Source: Halorubrum cibi (GTDB taxonomy: Archaea; Halobacteriota; Halobacteria; Halobacteriales; Haloferacaceae). From it: a stretch of DNA of 64,000 nt. Where the stretch lies: positions 464,270-528,269 of the forward strand of contig NZ_FXTD01000001.1 in NCBI RefSeq assembly GCF_900182635.1. The letters run 5' to 3'. How positions within the stretch are numbered: the first letter of the stretch is position 1; every line of letters begins with the position of its first letter. The translations under genes were made by a program, and so were the position numbers. Of the stretch, positions 31,631 to 39,880 are shown piece by piece. The notes under the pieces were generated by a model. It was not told the origin of the DNA. It ran no database searches and saw only the letters and a program-made list of their open reading frames with translations.

Positions 31631-34213
31631 ATGCCGAACTGTACCCTCTGTGAGCTGCCGACGGGATCCGACCCGCACACCGACCCGGCCGTCGAGGGCG
31701 AGTACTGCTGTCGGGGGTGTCTCGCGGTGGCGCGCTCGCTCGAGGACGTGGAGGACCTCGAAGACCTCGAGGCGCGGGCCCCGGACGCGGAACCTTCTGA
31801 CTCCTTCGACGGCGAGACGGCCTTCCTCCACGTCGACGGCATGCACTGTGCGACCTGCGAGTCGTTCCTCGAGTTGACCGCCGCCGAGCGCGAGGGGGTC
31901 GCGGCCGCTGAGGCGAGCTACGCCACCGACACCATCCGCGTCGAGTACGACCCCGACCGGGTGACCGCCGACGACCTGCCCGATGCGCTCTCGGTCGCCG
32001 GCTACACCGCGAGCGACCGCGCCGACCCCGAGCCCGCGGGCGACGACGTCGACGTGGTGCGGTTCCTGATCGGCGGCGGCTTCTTCGGGATGATGGCGAT
32101 GCTGTGGTACGTCCTCTTTTTATACCCGACCTACTTCGGCTACGACCCGCTCCTGGATCTCGGCGGCGTGAGCGGGCTCTACCTCTTCACGCAGATCTGG
32201 CTTTTCACCTCGATCGTGCTCTTTTACACCGGCTACCCGATCCTCCGCGGGGCGTACGTGAGCCTGCGAGCTGGCCGACCGAACATGGATCTGTTGGTGT
32301 CGCTGGCGGCGGTCAGCTCCTACGCCTACAGCACCCTCGCGATGCTGCTCGGCCGGACCGACCTCTACTTCGACGTGACGATCGCCGTGATCCTCGTCGT
32401 CACCGCGGGAAACCAGTACGAGTCGCGGATCAAGTCGCGCGCGACGGGGATGCTCTCGGAGCTGACGACCGCGGCCGAGAGCGAGGTCCGACGGGAGTCG
32501 GGCGAGACCGTCCCGATCGACGCGGTCGAACCGGGCGACAGGCTGCTCGTGCGCCCCGGCGAGCGCGTCCCGTTCGACGGAAGCGTCGCCGAGGGGACCG
32601 CCGCCGTCGACGAGGCGCTCGTGACCGGCGAGTCGCTCCCGGCGACGAAACGCCCCGGCGACGCGGTCCGCGGGGGGACCGTGGTCACGGACTCCCCGCT
32701 CGTGCTCGAGGTGGGCGAGGACGCGACGAGCACGCTCGACACCCTCGTGCGCCTGCTGTGGGACATCCAGAGCTCGCGGTCGGGGATCCAGCGGCTCGTC
32801 GACCGGCTCGCGACCGTGTTCGTCCCGCTCGTGGTCGCGGTCGCGGTCGTGGCCGGCGCGGGGACCCTGGCGTTCGGCGGCGCACCGACCGAGGCGGCGC
32901 TCGTCGCGCTCACCGTCCTCATCGTCTCGTGCCCGTGCGCGCTCGGACTCGCGACCCCGCTCGCGATCGCCGCCGGGATCCGCGACGCCGCCCGTCGCGG
33001 GATCGTGATCGTCTCCGACGCCGTCTTCGAGGCCGGAGCCGAGATCGACGCGGTCGTGCTCGACAAGACCGGCACGCTCACCGACGGCGAGATGCGGCTG
33101 CTCGAGACGGTTCTCGACGATGACTCGGGATCGTCCATTTTCGACTCCACCGCCACTTCCGACGCCGATCTCGACGTGGACCCCGACGCTGACCTCGACG
33201 TGGACCCCGACGCCGACGCGAACGCCGACCGGGTCCTCCGGCGGGCGGCCGCGCTCGAACGCGCCTCCGCACACCCGATCGCCGAGGCGATCGTCGACGC
33301 GGCCGCGACGGATCGAGACTCGACCGACCGGTCGGATCCCGCGTCCCCCGCGGCCGTCGCCGACGGCGGAACCGAGCCCGCGACCGGAACGGGACACCCG
33401 AACGGATCCGATCCCTCGGACGGATCGGTCGGCCCCGCCGACTCCGCCGATTCCGTCGGCGTCGACGGCGTCGACGTCGGCGACGTCGAGGTCACCGACC
33501 GCGGCGTCGCAGGGACGATCGACGGCGACCGCGTCGTCGTCGGCCACCGCTCGCTGTTCGCGAACCGCGGGTGGGCGCTCCCCGGTCGCCTCGACGAGGC
33601 CGGCGAGCGCGCGACCGCGGACGGGAACGTCCCCGTCTTCGTCGGCTGGGACGGGCGCGTTCGCGGGGTTCTCGTCGTCGGCGACGCGGTCCGCCAGGGG
33701 TGGGAGGCGGTCGTGACCGACCTCGCCGATCGCGGGAAGCGCGTCGTCGTGCTCACCGGCGACTCGGCCGCGGCGGCGCAGCGCTTCGAGGAGCACCCGG
33801 CGATCGACGAGGTGTTCGCGGGAGTTCCGCCGGAGGCGAAAGCCGAGACGGTTCGGCGGCTCGGCGCGGGCGAGCGCGTCGCGATGGTCGGCGACGGCAG
33901 CAACGACGCGCCGGCGCTCGCGGCCGCCGACCTCGGCGTCTCCGTCGCGAGCGGGACCGACCTCGCGGCCGACGCCGCGGACGCCGTCCTCCTGGAGGAC
34001 CGGCTCTCCGCGATCCCGGAGCTGTTCGATATCACGAGCGGGACGAACCGACGGATCAGGGAGAACCTCGGCTGGGCGTTCGCCTACAACGCGATCGCGA
34101 TACCCCTCGCCGTCTCCGGCGCGCTCAACCCGCTCCTGGCCGCGCTCGCGATGGGGACGAGCAGCCTGCTCGTCGTGAGCAACTCGTCCCGATCGGTCGC
34201 CGGCGAGGAGTGA
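31631..34213 (+). CDS. Copper-translocating P-type ATPase (CPx, CcoI/CtpA-like)
   Basis: A membrane ATPase of 860 residues that moves copper, here probably for assembly of the adjacent oxidase. Domains in order: a Cys-rich metal-binding head (CTLCELPTG and EYCCRGCLAV), an HMA domain with GMHCATC (about 73-79), paired membrane helices, the A domain, the CPC translocation motif in SCPCALGLATPLAIAAG (about 434), the phosphorylation site DKTGTLTDGE (about 478) and the hinge GDGSNDAPA. The Cys-rich head is typical of the group that supplies copper to oxidases rather than detoxifying CopA. The nucleotide-binding domain carries two long acidic low-complexity inserts. One holds two copies of DADLDVDP. 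Confidence 0.92.
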   Translation: MPNCTLCELPTGSDPHTDPAVEGEYCCRGCLAVARSLEDVEDLEDLEARAPDAEPSDSFDGETAFLHVDGMHCATCESFLELTAAEREGVAAAEASYATDTIRVEYDPDRVTADDLPDALSVAGYTASDRADPEPAGDDVDVVRFLIGGGFFGMMAMLWYVLFLYPTYFGYDPLLDLGGVSGLYLFTQIWLFTSIVLFYTGYPILRGAYVSLRAGRPNMDLLVSLAAVSSYAYSTLAMLLGRTDLYFDVTIAVILVVTAGNQYESRIKSRATGMLSELTTAAESEVRRESGETVPIDAVEPGDRLLVRPGERVPFDGSVAEGTAAVDEALVTGESLPATKRPGDAVRGGTVVTDSPLVLEVGEDATSTLDTLVRLLWDIQSSRSGIQRLVDRLATVFVPLVVAVAVVAGAGTLAFGGAPTEAALVALTVLIVSCPCALGLATPLAIAAGIRDAARRGIVIVSDAVFEAGAEIDAVVLDKTGTLTDGEMRLLETVLDDDSGSSIFDSTATSDADLDVDPDADLDVDPDADANADRVLRRAAALERASAHPIAEAIVDAAATDRDSTDRSDPASPAAVADGGTEPATGTGHPNGSDPSDGSVGPADSADSVGVDGVDVGDVEVTDRGVAGTIDGDRVVVGHRSLFANRGWALPGRLDEAGERATADGNVPVFVGWDGRVRGVLVVGDAVRQGWEAVVTDLADRGKRVVVLTGDSAAAAQRFEEHPAIDEVFAGVPPEAKAETVRRLGAGERVAMVGDGSNDAPALAAADLGVSVASGTDLAADAADAVLLEDRLSAIPELFDITSGTNRRIRENLGWAFAYNAIAIPLAVSGALNPLLAALAMGTSSLLVVSNSSRSVAGEE

Positions 34214-34225
34214 CCGCGACCCGGC

Positions 34226-34891
34226 TCACTTCGCCGGGCTCGGATCGGACCGGTCGTCGTCGGCGTCCGCCTTCGATCCGGAGCCGCCACCTGCGTCCGT
34301 ATCGCCCCCGTCGCTGCGCCCGTTCGGGAGGAGCCGCCGCGCTAACGCCCCGAGCCGTTTGTACGCGAGGTTGACGTAGAGCCCGGCGAGAAAGACGGTC
34401 CCGATCACGAGGGGAGCGTCGGCCGCCGTCTCGCCGAGCACGACGTCCGAGAGCAGGAAGATCCCGACGCCGAGCGGGAGCGCGGCGGGGAGCCGGAAGT
34501 TGTACCGGAGCACGTCGCCGACGGTGCTCTCGAAGTCGTCCACCAGCGCCGTGAAGACGAACCCCAGCGCGCCGAGCAGGCTGAACACGGGGACGTACGG
34601 GGCGACGATCCGGCCGGAGGCGGCCGAGAGATCGACGGCGGCAGTGACGGTCGCCCCGGCGAGGAGCGCGGTCGCCAGGAGGTCGACGCCGACGACGGCG
34701 AGCCCGACCTTCGAGCGGTACCACGTCCGTGCCGCCCAGTCGGCCTCGTCGTCGGCCGTGTCGTCGGTCGCGGCGGTCGCGGCATCGCCGCCGCCAGGCG
34801 ATTCGCTTCCCGAACCGACCGAGCCGCGGCGCTCACCGGCCGCTCCGTCGGCGTTCGACCCGGTCGATGTACGTCCCGCCCGATCCCCCAT
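34226..34891 (-). CDS. Membrane protein of unknown function
   Basis: A 221-residue protein with a disordered Gly/Ser/Asp-rich N-terminus of about 50 residues, four hydrophobic segments (for example VGLAVVGVDLLATALLAGATV and VPVFSLLGALGFVFTALV), and an acidic Ser/Gly tail. No catalytic motif is visible. It sits between the copper ATPase (convergent, 12 bp) and a SelW-like protein (same strand). This suggests, without proof, involvement in the oxidase/redox group. I do not recognise the family. Confidence 0.7.
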   Translation of the reverse strand: MGDRAGRTSTGSNADGAAGERRGSVGSGSESPGGGDAATAATDDTADDEADWAARTWYRSKVGLAVVGVDLLATALLAGATVTAAVDLSAASGRIVAPYVPVFSLLGALGFVFTALVDDFESTVGDVLRYNFRLPAALPLGVGIFLLSDVVLGETAADAPLVIGTVFLAGLYVNLAYKRLGALARRLLPNGRSDGGDTDAGGGSGSKADADDDRSDPSPAK

Positions 34892-34950
34892 CGAGCGTGT
34901 GGTTCGTCACCGAGTACCAATTACTTTCCCCCGAGCGACGCGGACGCGTT

Positions 34951-35193
34951 TCAGACGGCCGCGCCGACGTGCGGCTTCACCGCGCGAACGATGTCGTCGA
35001 CGTCGTATCCGTCCTCCTCTTTGTCGAAGACGAGTTCGCCGTCGACGCGAACGACGAACACGCCGTGGTCGCCGGTCACCAGCGCGACCTCCTCGAGCTC
35101 CTCCCCGAACTGTTCGAGGACCGCCCGTGAGACGTCCTGTGCCCGGTCCAGCATGCCGCACGGTACGCAGTACTCGATCTCGACTCGTGTCAT
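34951..35193 (-). CDS. SelW/Rdx-family thioredoxin-like protein
   Basis: An 80-residue thioredoxin-like domain of the SelT/SelW/Rdx family. The CxxC is at residues 9-12 in VEIEYCVPCGML, and the family core follows as DHGVFVVRVDGELVFDKEEDG. Selenoprotein W relatives act in redox control; here both positions are cysteine. ATG at 35193 gives the canonical short form, while the ATG at 35220 adds a poorly matching leader. It lies between a membrane protein gene and the ctaB fusion gene on the same strand. Confidence 0.88.
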   Translation of the reverse strand: MTRVEIEYCVPCGMLDRAQDVSRAVLEQFGEELEEVALVTGDHGVFVVRVDGELVFDKEEDGYDVDDIVRAVKPHVGAAV

Positions 35194-35256
35194 ACGCGCC
35201 AGTTGGGGCCGAACCGGCATAAAACGGCTGCCCCGGCGAGCCCGGACCGTTCGGGT

Positions 35257-36681
35257 TCAGACCACGAGCGCGTCGAAGACGACCGCGAACAACAGGAGCC
35301 CGAGGTACGCGTTCGACGCGTGAAACGCCCGGAACGCCGCGGACTCGCTCCGCTCGTAGTGGAGCCGGACGACGGCCCACAGGAAGACCGCGCCGACCGC
35401 CACGCCGACGAGCGCGTACAGCGCGCCGAGCGGTTCGGCGACGAGCGCGAGCACCGCGGCGGCGACGAGCGTCGCCCCGAGGTACCAGAGGATGTGTCGC
35501 CGAGTGGCGGTCTCGCCGCGAACGACCGGCATCATCGGGAACCCGCCGCGCTCGTAGTCCTCCTTGTACGCCAGCGCGAGGTTGTAGAAGTGCGCGGGCG
35601 TCCACAGAAAGATCACGGCGGCGAGAAGCAGCCCCCCGCCGCCGACTTCGCCGGTGACCGCGGCCCAGCCGATGAGCGCCGGGAGCGCGCCCGCCGCCCC
35701 GCCGATGACGGTGTTCTGGACCGTGTTCGGCTTCAAAACGAGCGTGTACACGACGCTGTAGAACAGGATCGCGACCAGCCCGAGCGCGGCGGTAAGCGGG
35801 TTCACGCTCCAAAACAGCCCGAGGGAGACGGCCGTCAACAGCCCGCCGAACGCGAGCGCGTGCGGAACCGGGACCAGATCGGTCGCCAGCGGGCGGTCGC
35901 TGGTCCGTTGCATCCGCCTGTCGACGTCGCGTTCGAACACGTGGTTGAACGTCCCGGACGCGCCGATGGAGAGTGCCCCGCCGGCGAGCGTCGCCGCGAC
36001 CGCGTACGGCGTGAACCCCGGACCGCCGGCGAGCGCCATCGCGGCGGCGGCCACGAGACAGAGCAGCCACATCAGCCGTGGCTTCATCAGCCGGAAGTAC
36101 GCGGCCGCGGTGGCGCGCAGCCGGGGCACCGTCGCCGTCGGCACCGACGGCTCGGGAGCGTCCTCGACCGGGGGAAGGTCGTCGGTTCCCGGCTCGAAGT
36201 CGGTCGGCGCGTCGTCGGCGTCGCCGGTTGCGTCCTCGAGCCACCACGCCAGCGCCGCGAGGACGCTCGCGAAGATCGTCACGCCGAGGACGAGGTGGAT
36301 CAGCCCGAGCGGGAGCGTCCCGCCCGGAACCGCGAACGAGGTGTCGCCGAGGGCGACGACCGCCCCGATCCCGGCCTGTGCCGGGAACAGCGCCAGCGCG
36401 AGGAGGAGCGCGGCGCGGACTCGGCGGTCCGCGTCGGCGACCCACGCCAACGCCGCGGCGGCGACGACGAGCCCTCCGACGAGGGCGGCCGCCGCACGGT
36501 GGCCGAGCGCGATCCAAGCCGCCGGCTCCGTGGGGAGCGCGTAGCCACCCCCACAGGCGGGCCAGCCGCCACAGGCGGCCGCGGCCTCGGTCAGGGAGGT
36601 CGTCGCCCCGACGACGACGAGGAGGTACACGCCCATCGCCGCCGCGGCGAGGATCGCGGGGAACCGGTCGGGTATCGTCAC
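35257..36681 (-). CDS. ctaB: Heme O synthase (protoheme IX farnesyltransferase) with fused half-CtaA domain
   Basis: A 474-residue integral membrane enzyme of heme O/A synthesis. Residues 1-150 form a four-helix half of a CtaA/COX15-like heme A synthase, with CGGWPACGG and heme-ligand-type His in LGHRAAA and LIHLVLG. After an acidic linker, residues 190-474 are the CtaB prenyltransferase, with the Asp-rich motif NHVFERDVDRRMQRT, LKPNTVQN and FLWTPAHFYNLALAYKEDYE. The start is GTG at 36681; a box at 36706-36711 ends 24 nt before it, so the message is probably leaderless with GTG. It supplies modified heme for terminal oxidases. Whether the half-CtaA is active as a dimer is unknown. Confidence 0.9.
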   Translation of the reverse strand: MTIPDRFPAILAAAAMGVYLLVVVGATTSLTEAAAACGGWPACGGGYALPTEPAAWIALGHRAAAALVGGLVVAAAALAWVADADRRVRAALLLALALFPAQAGIGAVVALGDTSFAVPGGTLPLGLIHLVLGVTIFASVLAALAWWLEDATGDADDAPTDFEPGTDDLPPVEDAPEPSVPTATVPRLRATAAAYFRLMKPRLMWLLCLVAAAAMALAGGPGFTPYAVAATLAGGALSIGASGTFNHVFERDVDRRMQRTSDRPLATDLVPVPHALAFGGLLTAVSLGLFWSVNPLTAALGLVAILFYSVVYTLVLKPNTVQNTVIGGAAGALPALIGWAAVTGEVGGGGLLLAAVIFLWTPAHFYNLALAYKEDYERGGFPMMPVVRGETATRRHILWYLGATLVAAAVLALVAEPLGALYALVGVAVGAVFLWAVVRLHYERSESAAFRAFHASNAYLGLLLFAVVFDALVV

Positions 36682-36705
36682 GTGGATCCGCTTGGGTGTC
36701 GGTCC

Positions 36706-36711
36706 ATATAT
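36706..36711 (-). promoter_or_regulatory. TATA box of the ctaB fusion gene
   Basis: An ATATAT box 24 nt upstream of the GTG start on the minus strand. This spacing indicates a leaderless transcript beginning at GTG. Confidence 0.55.
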
Positions 36712-36778
36712 GTCCCGCGCTTTCGCGGGTCACGGTCGGCCGCGACGCCGTCCCGCCCGCGCCCACCCGAACTCGACC

Positions 36779-37207
36779 TCACCCGCGGCGCTCGAGGATC
36801 CGATCGATGATGTCGCCCGTCGAGAGCAGCTCGTCGTCGTGGCGGGGCTCCCGACCGGACGCCCGCTCGACCCGGCAGTCTATCCCACGGTCCTCGAGCG
36901 CGGCCGCGATGGCGTCCTCGTCGTGGTGCTGATCGTAGCCGAGCACGATGACGTCCGGGTCGATAGCCTCGATCGGCACGAAGATGTCCTCGTCGTGTCC
37001 GAGGCGGGCCTCGTCGACGGCGGCGAGCGCGGCGACCATGTCCCGTCGCTGGCGGTCCGAGAGGATCGGCTTCGCCTTGTGGGTGACGTTCGACCCTCGG
37101 GCGACGATCGCGTGGAGCTCGTCGCCGTACGTCGCGGCGTCCTCGAGGTAGTGGACGTGTCCGGGGTGGAGCAGATCGAAGGTCCCCTGCGCGACGACCC
37201 GGGTCAT
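36779..37207 (-). CDS. ribL: FAD synthase / archaeal cytidylyltransferase-family nucleotidyltransferase
   Basis: A 142-residue nucleotidyltransferase that should adenylylate FMN to FAD. The opening [20 protein letters not shown] has the HxGH signature of the family, and the nucleotide-binding end appears as [16 protein letters not shown] and [12 protein letters not shown]. The C-terminal [12 protein letters not shown] resembles the ISSTxI region. ATG at 37207 overlaps the stop of the JAMM protease gene as ATGA. Archaeal RibL proteins have this size and sequence style; a related cytidylyltransferase role is the alternative. Confidence 0.87.
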   Translation of the reverse strand: MTRVVAQGTFDLLHPGHVHYLEDAATYGDELHAIVARGSNVTHKAKPILSDRQRRDMVAALAAVDEARLGHDEDIFVPIEAIDPDVIVLGYDQHHDEDAIAAALEDRGIDCRVERASGREPRHDDELLSTGDIIDRILERRG

Positions 37208-37752
37208 CGCAGCCACGAGAGGAATCCGCCGCGGTCGTCGTTCGCGTCCCCCAGCTCGCGGTCGATGTCCTCCTGGGTAAAATCGAAGAAGTGCTCGTCG
37301 GGCATCTCGACGTTGAGCACCTCGAGCGTGCGCTGGTTCCCCTCGTTGTCGAACGCCTTCCAATCGCCCCACCCGTAGGGAGCGCCGACGATGATGTGGA
37401 CCTCTCCCTGGCCGAACGTCGCGAGATCGGCGTCGCTCGGTTGGAGCACGCCGTTCGGGTGCGAGTGAACCGACCCGACCGAGCGCATGTCGTTCGGCTT
37501 CATGTGCGAGCGGACCGACGCGCTTGTCGGGGATGACTCCGTTCCGGGGATGACGAGCACGTCCGTGATGACCTGTCCGTCCCGGTCGACGTCGAGGTCG
37601 CGGGCATCGTCCGCGCGGAGGAACCCCATGTACTCGTTGGGGTGGGTCTCCTCGCTGGCCTCGAGGACGAACTCCATCGTCTCCCGGGCGATCCCGAGGA
37701 GGTCGTCCGACCGGAACAGTCGCATGTCCCGGGAGAGTCGCCGTCGACTCAT
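37204..37752 (-). CDS. JAMM/MPN (Mov34) metalloprotease-like protein
   Basis: A 182-residue MPN-domain protein with the complete JAMM zinc motif [18 protein letters not shown] (HxHPxGx4PSxxD) and an upstream catalytic-type Glu in HPNEYMGFL. Archaeal JAMM enzymes remove ubiquitin-like SAMP modifiers from proteins or mature them, so this is probably an active desampylase-like enzyme. ATG at 37752 gives a short basic leader; MRLFRSDD at 37725 is an alternative start. It is translationally coupled to ribL, an unexpected partner. It is divergent from the DHH-family nuclease gene. Confidence 0.85.
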   Translation of the reverse strand: MSRRRLSRDMRLFRSDDLLGIARETMEFVLEASEETHPNEYMGFLRADDARDLDVDRDGQVITDVLVIPGTESSPTSASVRSHMKPNDMRSVGSVHSHPNGVLQPSDADLATFGQGEVHIIVGAPYGWGDWKAFDNEGNQRTLEVLNVEMPDEHFFDFTQEDIDRELGDANDDRGGFLSWLR

Positions 37753-37872
37753 ATGGGTTCCGGACCACCGGGACGCGGCCGGACGTGATCGGACGCTACG
37801 GCCGCCTCGACCGCCTCCGTCCGATGAGCGCGATATAACAAGCTTAACACCGTCCGATCCCGAACGGCGTGT

Positions 37873-39819
37873 ATGAGCGAACACACCGCCGGGGATTCCG
37901 GCACGCGGGACGATTCGAGTCCCGAACCCGACGCCGTGATGGCGGAGGGGAAACGCGATAGCCGAGACGTCGTCCGCGATCTCGCGCCCGACTGTACCCT
38001 CGAGGACGTCGAGACCGGCGCCCTGTACCACGCCGCCGTCAACGGCGTCGTCGAGTACGGCGTCTTCGTCGACGTCTCCGACGCCGTGAGCGGGCTCGTC
38101 CACGAGTCGAACCTCGAGGGCGAGTACGCGGTCGGCGACCGGCTGATCGTCCGGCTGACCGAGGTCAAGGAGAACGGGGACGTCGCCTTCGACGAGGCGT
38201 CGCCGGGCGGCTACACGACCGAGATCGTCGAGCACGAACCGACGATATCGCGCGTCCGCGGGCTCGTCCCCGGCGACGAGGTGACCGTCGAGGGCGAGGT
38301 CGTCCAGACGAAACAGACCGGCGGCCCGACGATCTTCGGCGTCGCCGACGCGTCCGGCGTCGTCTCCTGTGCCGCCTTCGAGGAGGCCGGTGTGCGGGCG
38401 TACCCCGCCGTCGAGGTGGGCGACATGGTCCACGTCTCGGGCACGGTCGAGACGCGGGAGGGCGGCCTCCAGCTCGAGGTCGACTCGTTGAAGCCGCTCT
38501 CCGGCGACCGCGCCGAGGAGGCCCGAACGACGTTCGAGGCGGCGCTCGAGGAGAGAGCCGAGCCGGCCGACGTCGACCCGCTCGTCGAGTGGGAGGCGTT
38601 CGAGTCGATCCACGACGACCTCCGCGAGCTGGCCCGACTGCTCCGGCGAACCGTGCTCGCCGGACGGCCGATCCGGGTCCGTCACCACGCCGACGGCGAC
38701 GGGATGTGCGCGGCGATCCCGGTCCAGCTGGCGCTCGAGCGGCTCGTCCGCGAGGTCCACGAGGACCCTGACGCCTCCCAGCACCTATTCAAGCGGCTCC
38801 CGAGCAAGGCCCCCTACTACGAGATGGAGGACGTCACCCGCGACCTCAACTTCGCGCTCGAGGGGCGCGCCCGTCACGGCCGGAAGCTCCCGCTGCTTCT
38901 CATGCTCGACAACGGGTCGACCGAGGAGGACGTCCCCGCCTACGAGAACCTCACACACTACGACATCCCCATCGCGGTCGTCGACCACCACCACCCCGAC
39001 CCGGACGCGGTCGCGCCGCTCCTGGACGCCCACGTCAACCCCTACCTCCACGGCGAGGACTACCGGGTCACCACCGGGATGATGTGCGTCGAGCTCGCGC
39101 GGCTGATCGACCCGTCGCTCACCGAGGAGCTCGAACACGTGCCGGCCGTCGCCGGCCTCTCGGACCGCTCGAAGGCCGAGGCGATGGACGACTACGTCGA
39201 GCTCGCCGCCGAGGCCGGCTACGGCAAGGAGGACCTCCTCGACATCGGCGAGGCGCTCGATTACGCCGCCCACTGGCTGCGCTACTCCGAGGGGAAGACG
39301 CTCGTCAACGACGCGTTGAACGTCGGCTGTGACGACCCCGAGCGCCACGAGGAGCTGGTCGAGTTCCTCGCCGAGCGCGCCGAACGCGACGTGGACCGCC
39401 AGCTCGAGGCCGTCGACGATCACGTCGAACACGAGCGGCTCGCCTCCGGCGCGCACCTCTACCGGATCGACGTCGACGAGTACGCCCACCGGTTCACGTA
39501 CCCCGCGCCGGGGAAGACGACGGGCGAACTCCACGACACGCGGGTCCAGGAGACGGGCGATCCGGTGATCACGATCGGGTACGGGCCGGACTTCGCCGTC
39601 CTCCGCTCGGACGGCGTCCGGCTCGACATCCCGACGATGGTGACGGAGCTGAACGAGGAGCTTCCCGAGGCGGGCGTCTCCGGCGGCGGCCACCTCGTCG
39701 TCGGCTCGATCAAGTTCGTGAAGGGCCGTCGCGAGGCCGTCATCGACGCGCTCGTCGGGAAGATGGCCGAGGCGGAGATCGACGAGTCGCTCTCGTCGAC
39801 CGCCGTCATCGACGACTGA
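37873..39819 (+). CDS. DHH-family phosphoesterase with S1 and OB domains (archaeal RecJ-like)
   Basis: A 648-residue nuclease-like protein of the archaeal RecJ/GAN group. Domains in order: an S1-type RNA/DNA-binding fold (about 45-115, VNGVVEYGVFVDVSDAVSGL), an OB-fold (about 140-215, VTVEGEVVQTKQTGGPTIFG), a DHH domain with RHHADGDGMCAA and the metal motif VDHHHPDPDA (about 370), and a DHHA1-type end with SGGGHLVVGSIKF. It is expected to act on single-stranded DNA or short oligonucleotides in replication and repair. Archaea have several paralogues, so an exact role cannot be assigned. A TTAACA box lies about 23 nt before ATG 37873. Confidence 0.9.
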   Translation: MSEHTAGDSGTRDDSSPEPDAVMAEGKRDSRDVVRDLAPDCTLEDVETGALYHAAVNGVVEYGVFVDVSDAVSGLVHESNLEGEYAVGDRLIVRLTEVKENGDVAFDEASPGGYTTEIVEHEPTISRVRGLVPGDEVTVEGEVVQTKQTGGPTIFGVADASGVVSCAAFEEAGVRAYPAVEVGDMVHVSGTVETREGGLQLEVDSLKPLSGDRAEEARTTFEAALEERAEPADVDPLVEWEAFESIHDDLRELARLLRRTVLAGRPIRVRHHADGDGMCAAIPVQLALERLVREVHEDPDASQHLFKRLPSKAPYYEMEDVTRDLNFALEGRARHGRKLPLLLMLDNGSTEEDVPAYENLTHYDIPIAVVDHHHPDPDAVAPLLDAHVNPYLHGEDYRVTTGMMCVELARLIDPSLTEELEHVPAVAGLSDRSKAEAMDDYVELAAEAGYGKEDLLDIGEALDYAAHWLRYSEGKTLVNDALNVGCDDPERHEELVEFLAERAERDVDRQLEAVDDHVEHERLASGAHLYRIDVDEYAHRFTYPAPGKTTGELHDTRVQETGDPVITIGYGPDFAVLRSDGVRLDIPTMVTELNEELPEAGVSGGGHLVVGSIKFVKGRREAVIDALVGKMAEAEIDESLSSTAVIDD

Positions 39820-39880
39820 TCCCGCGTCCCGGACGTTCGGTCCGGTTCGGCTCGCTCGGATCTCGTTCGCTCGATCCCGT

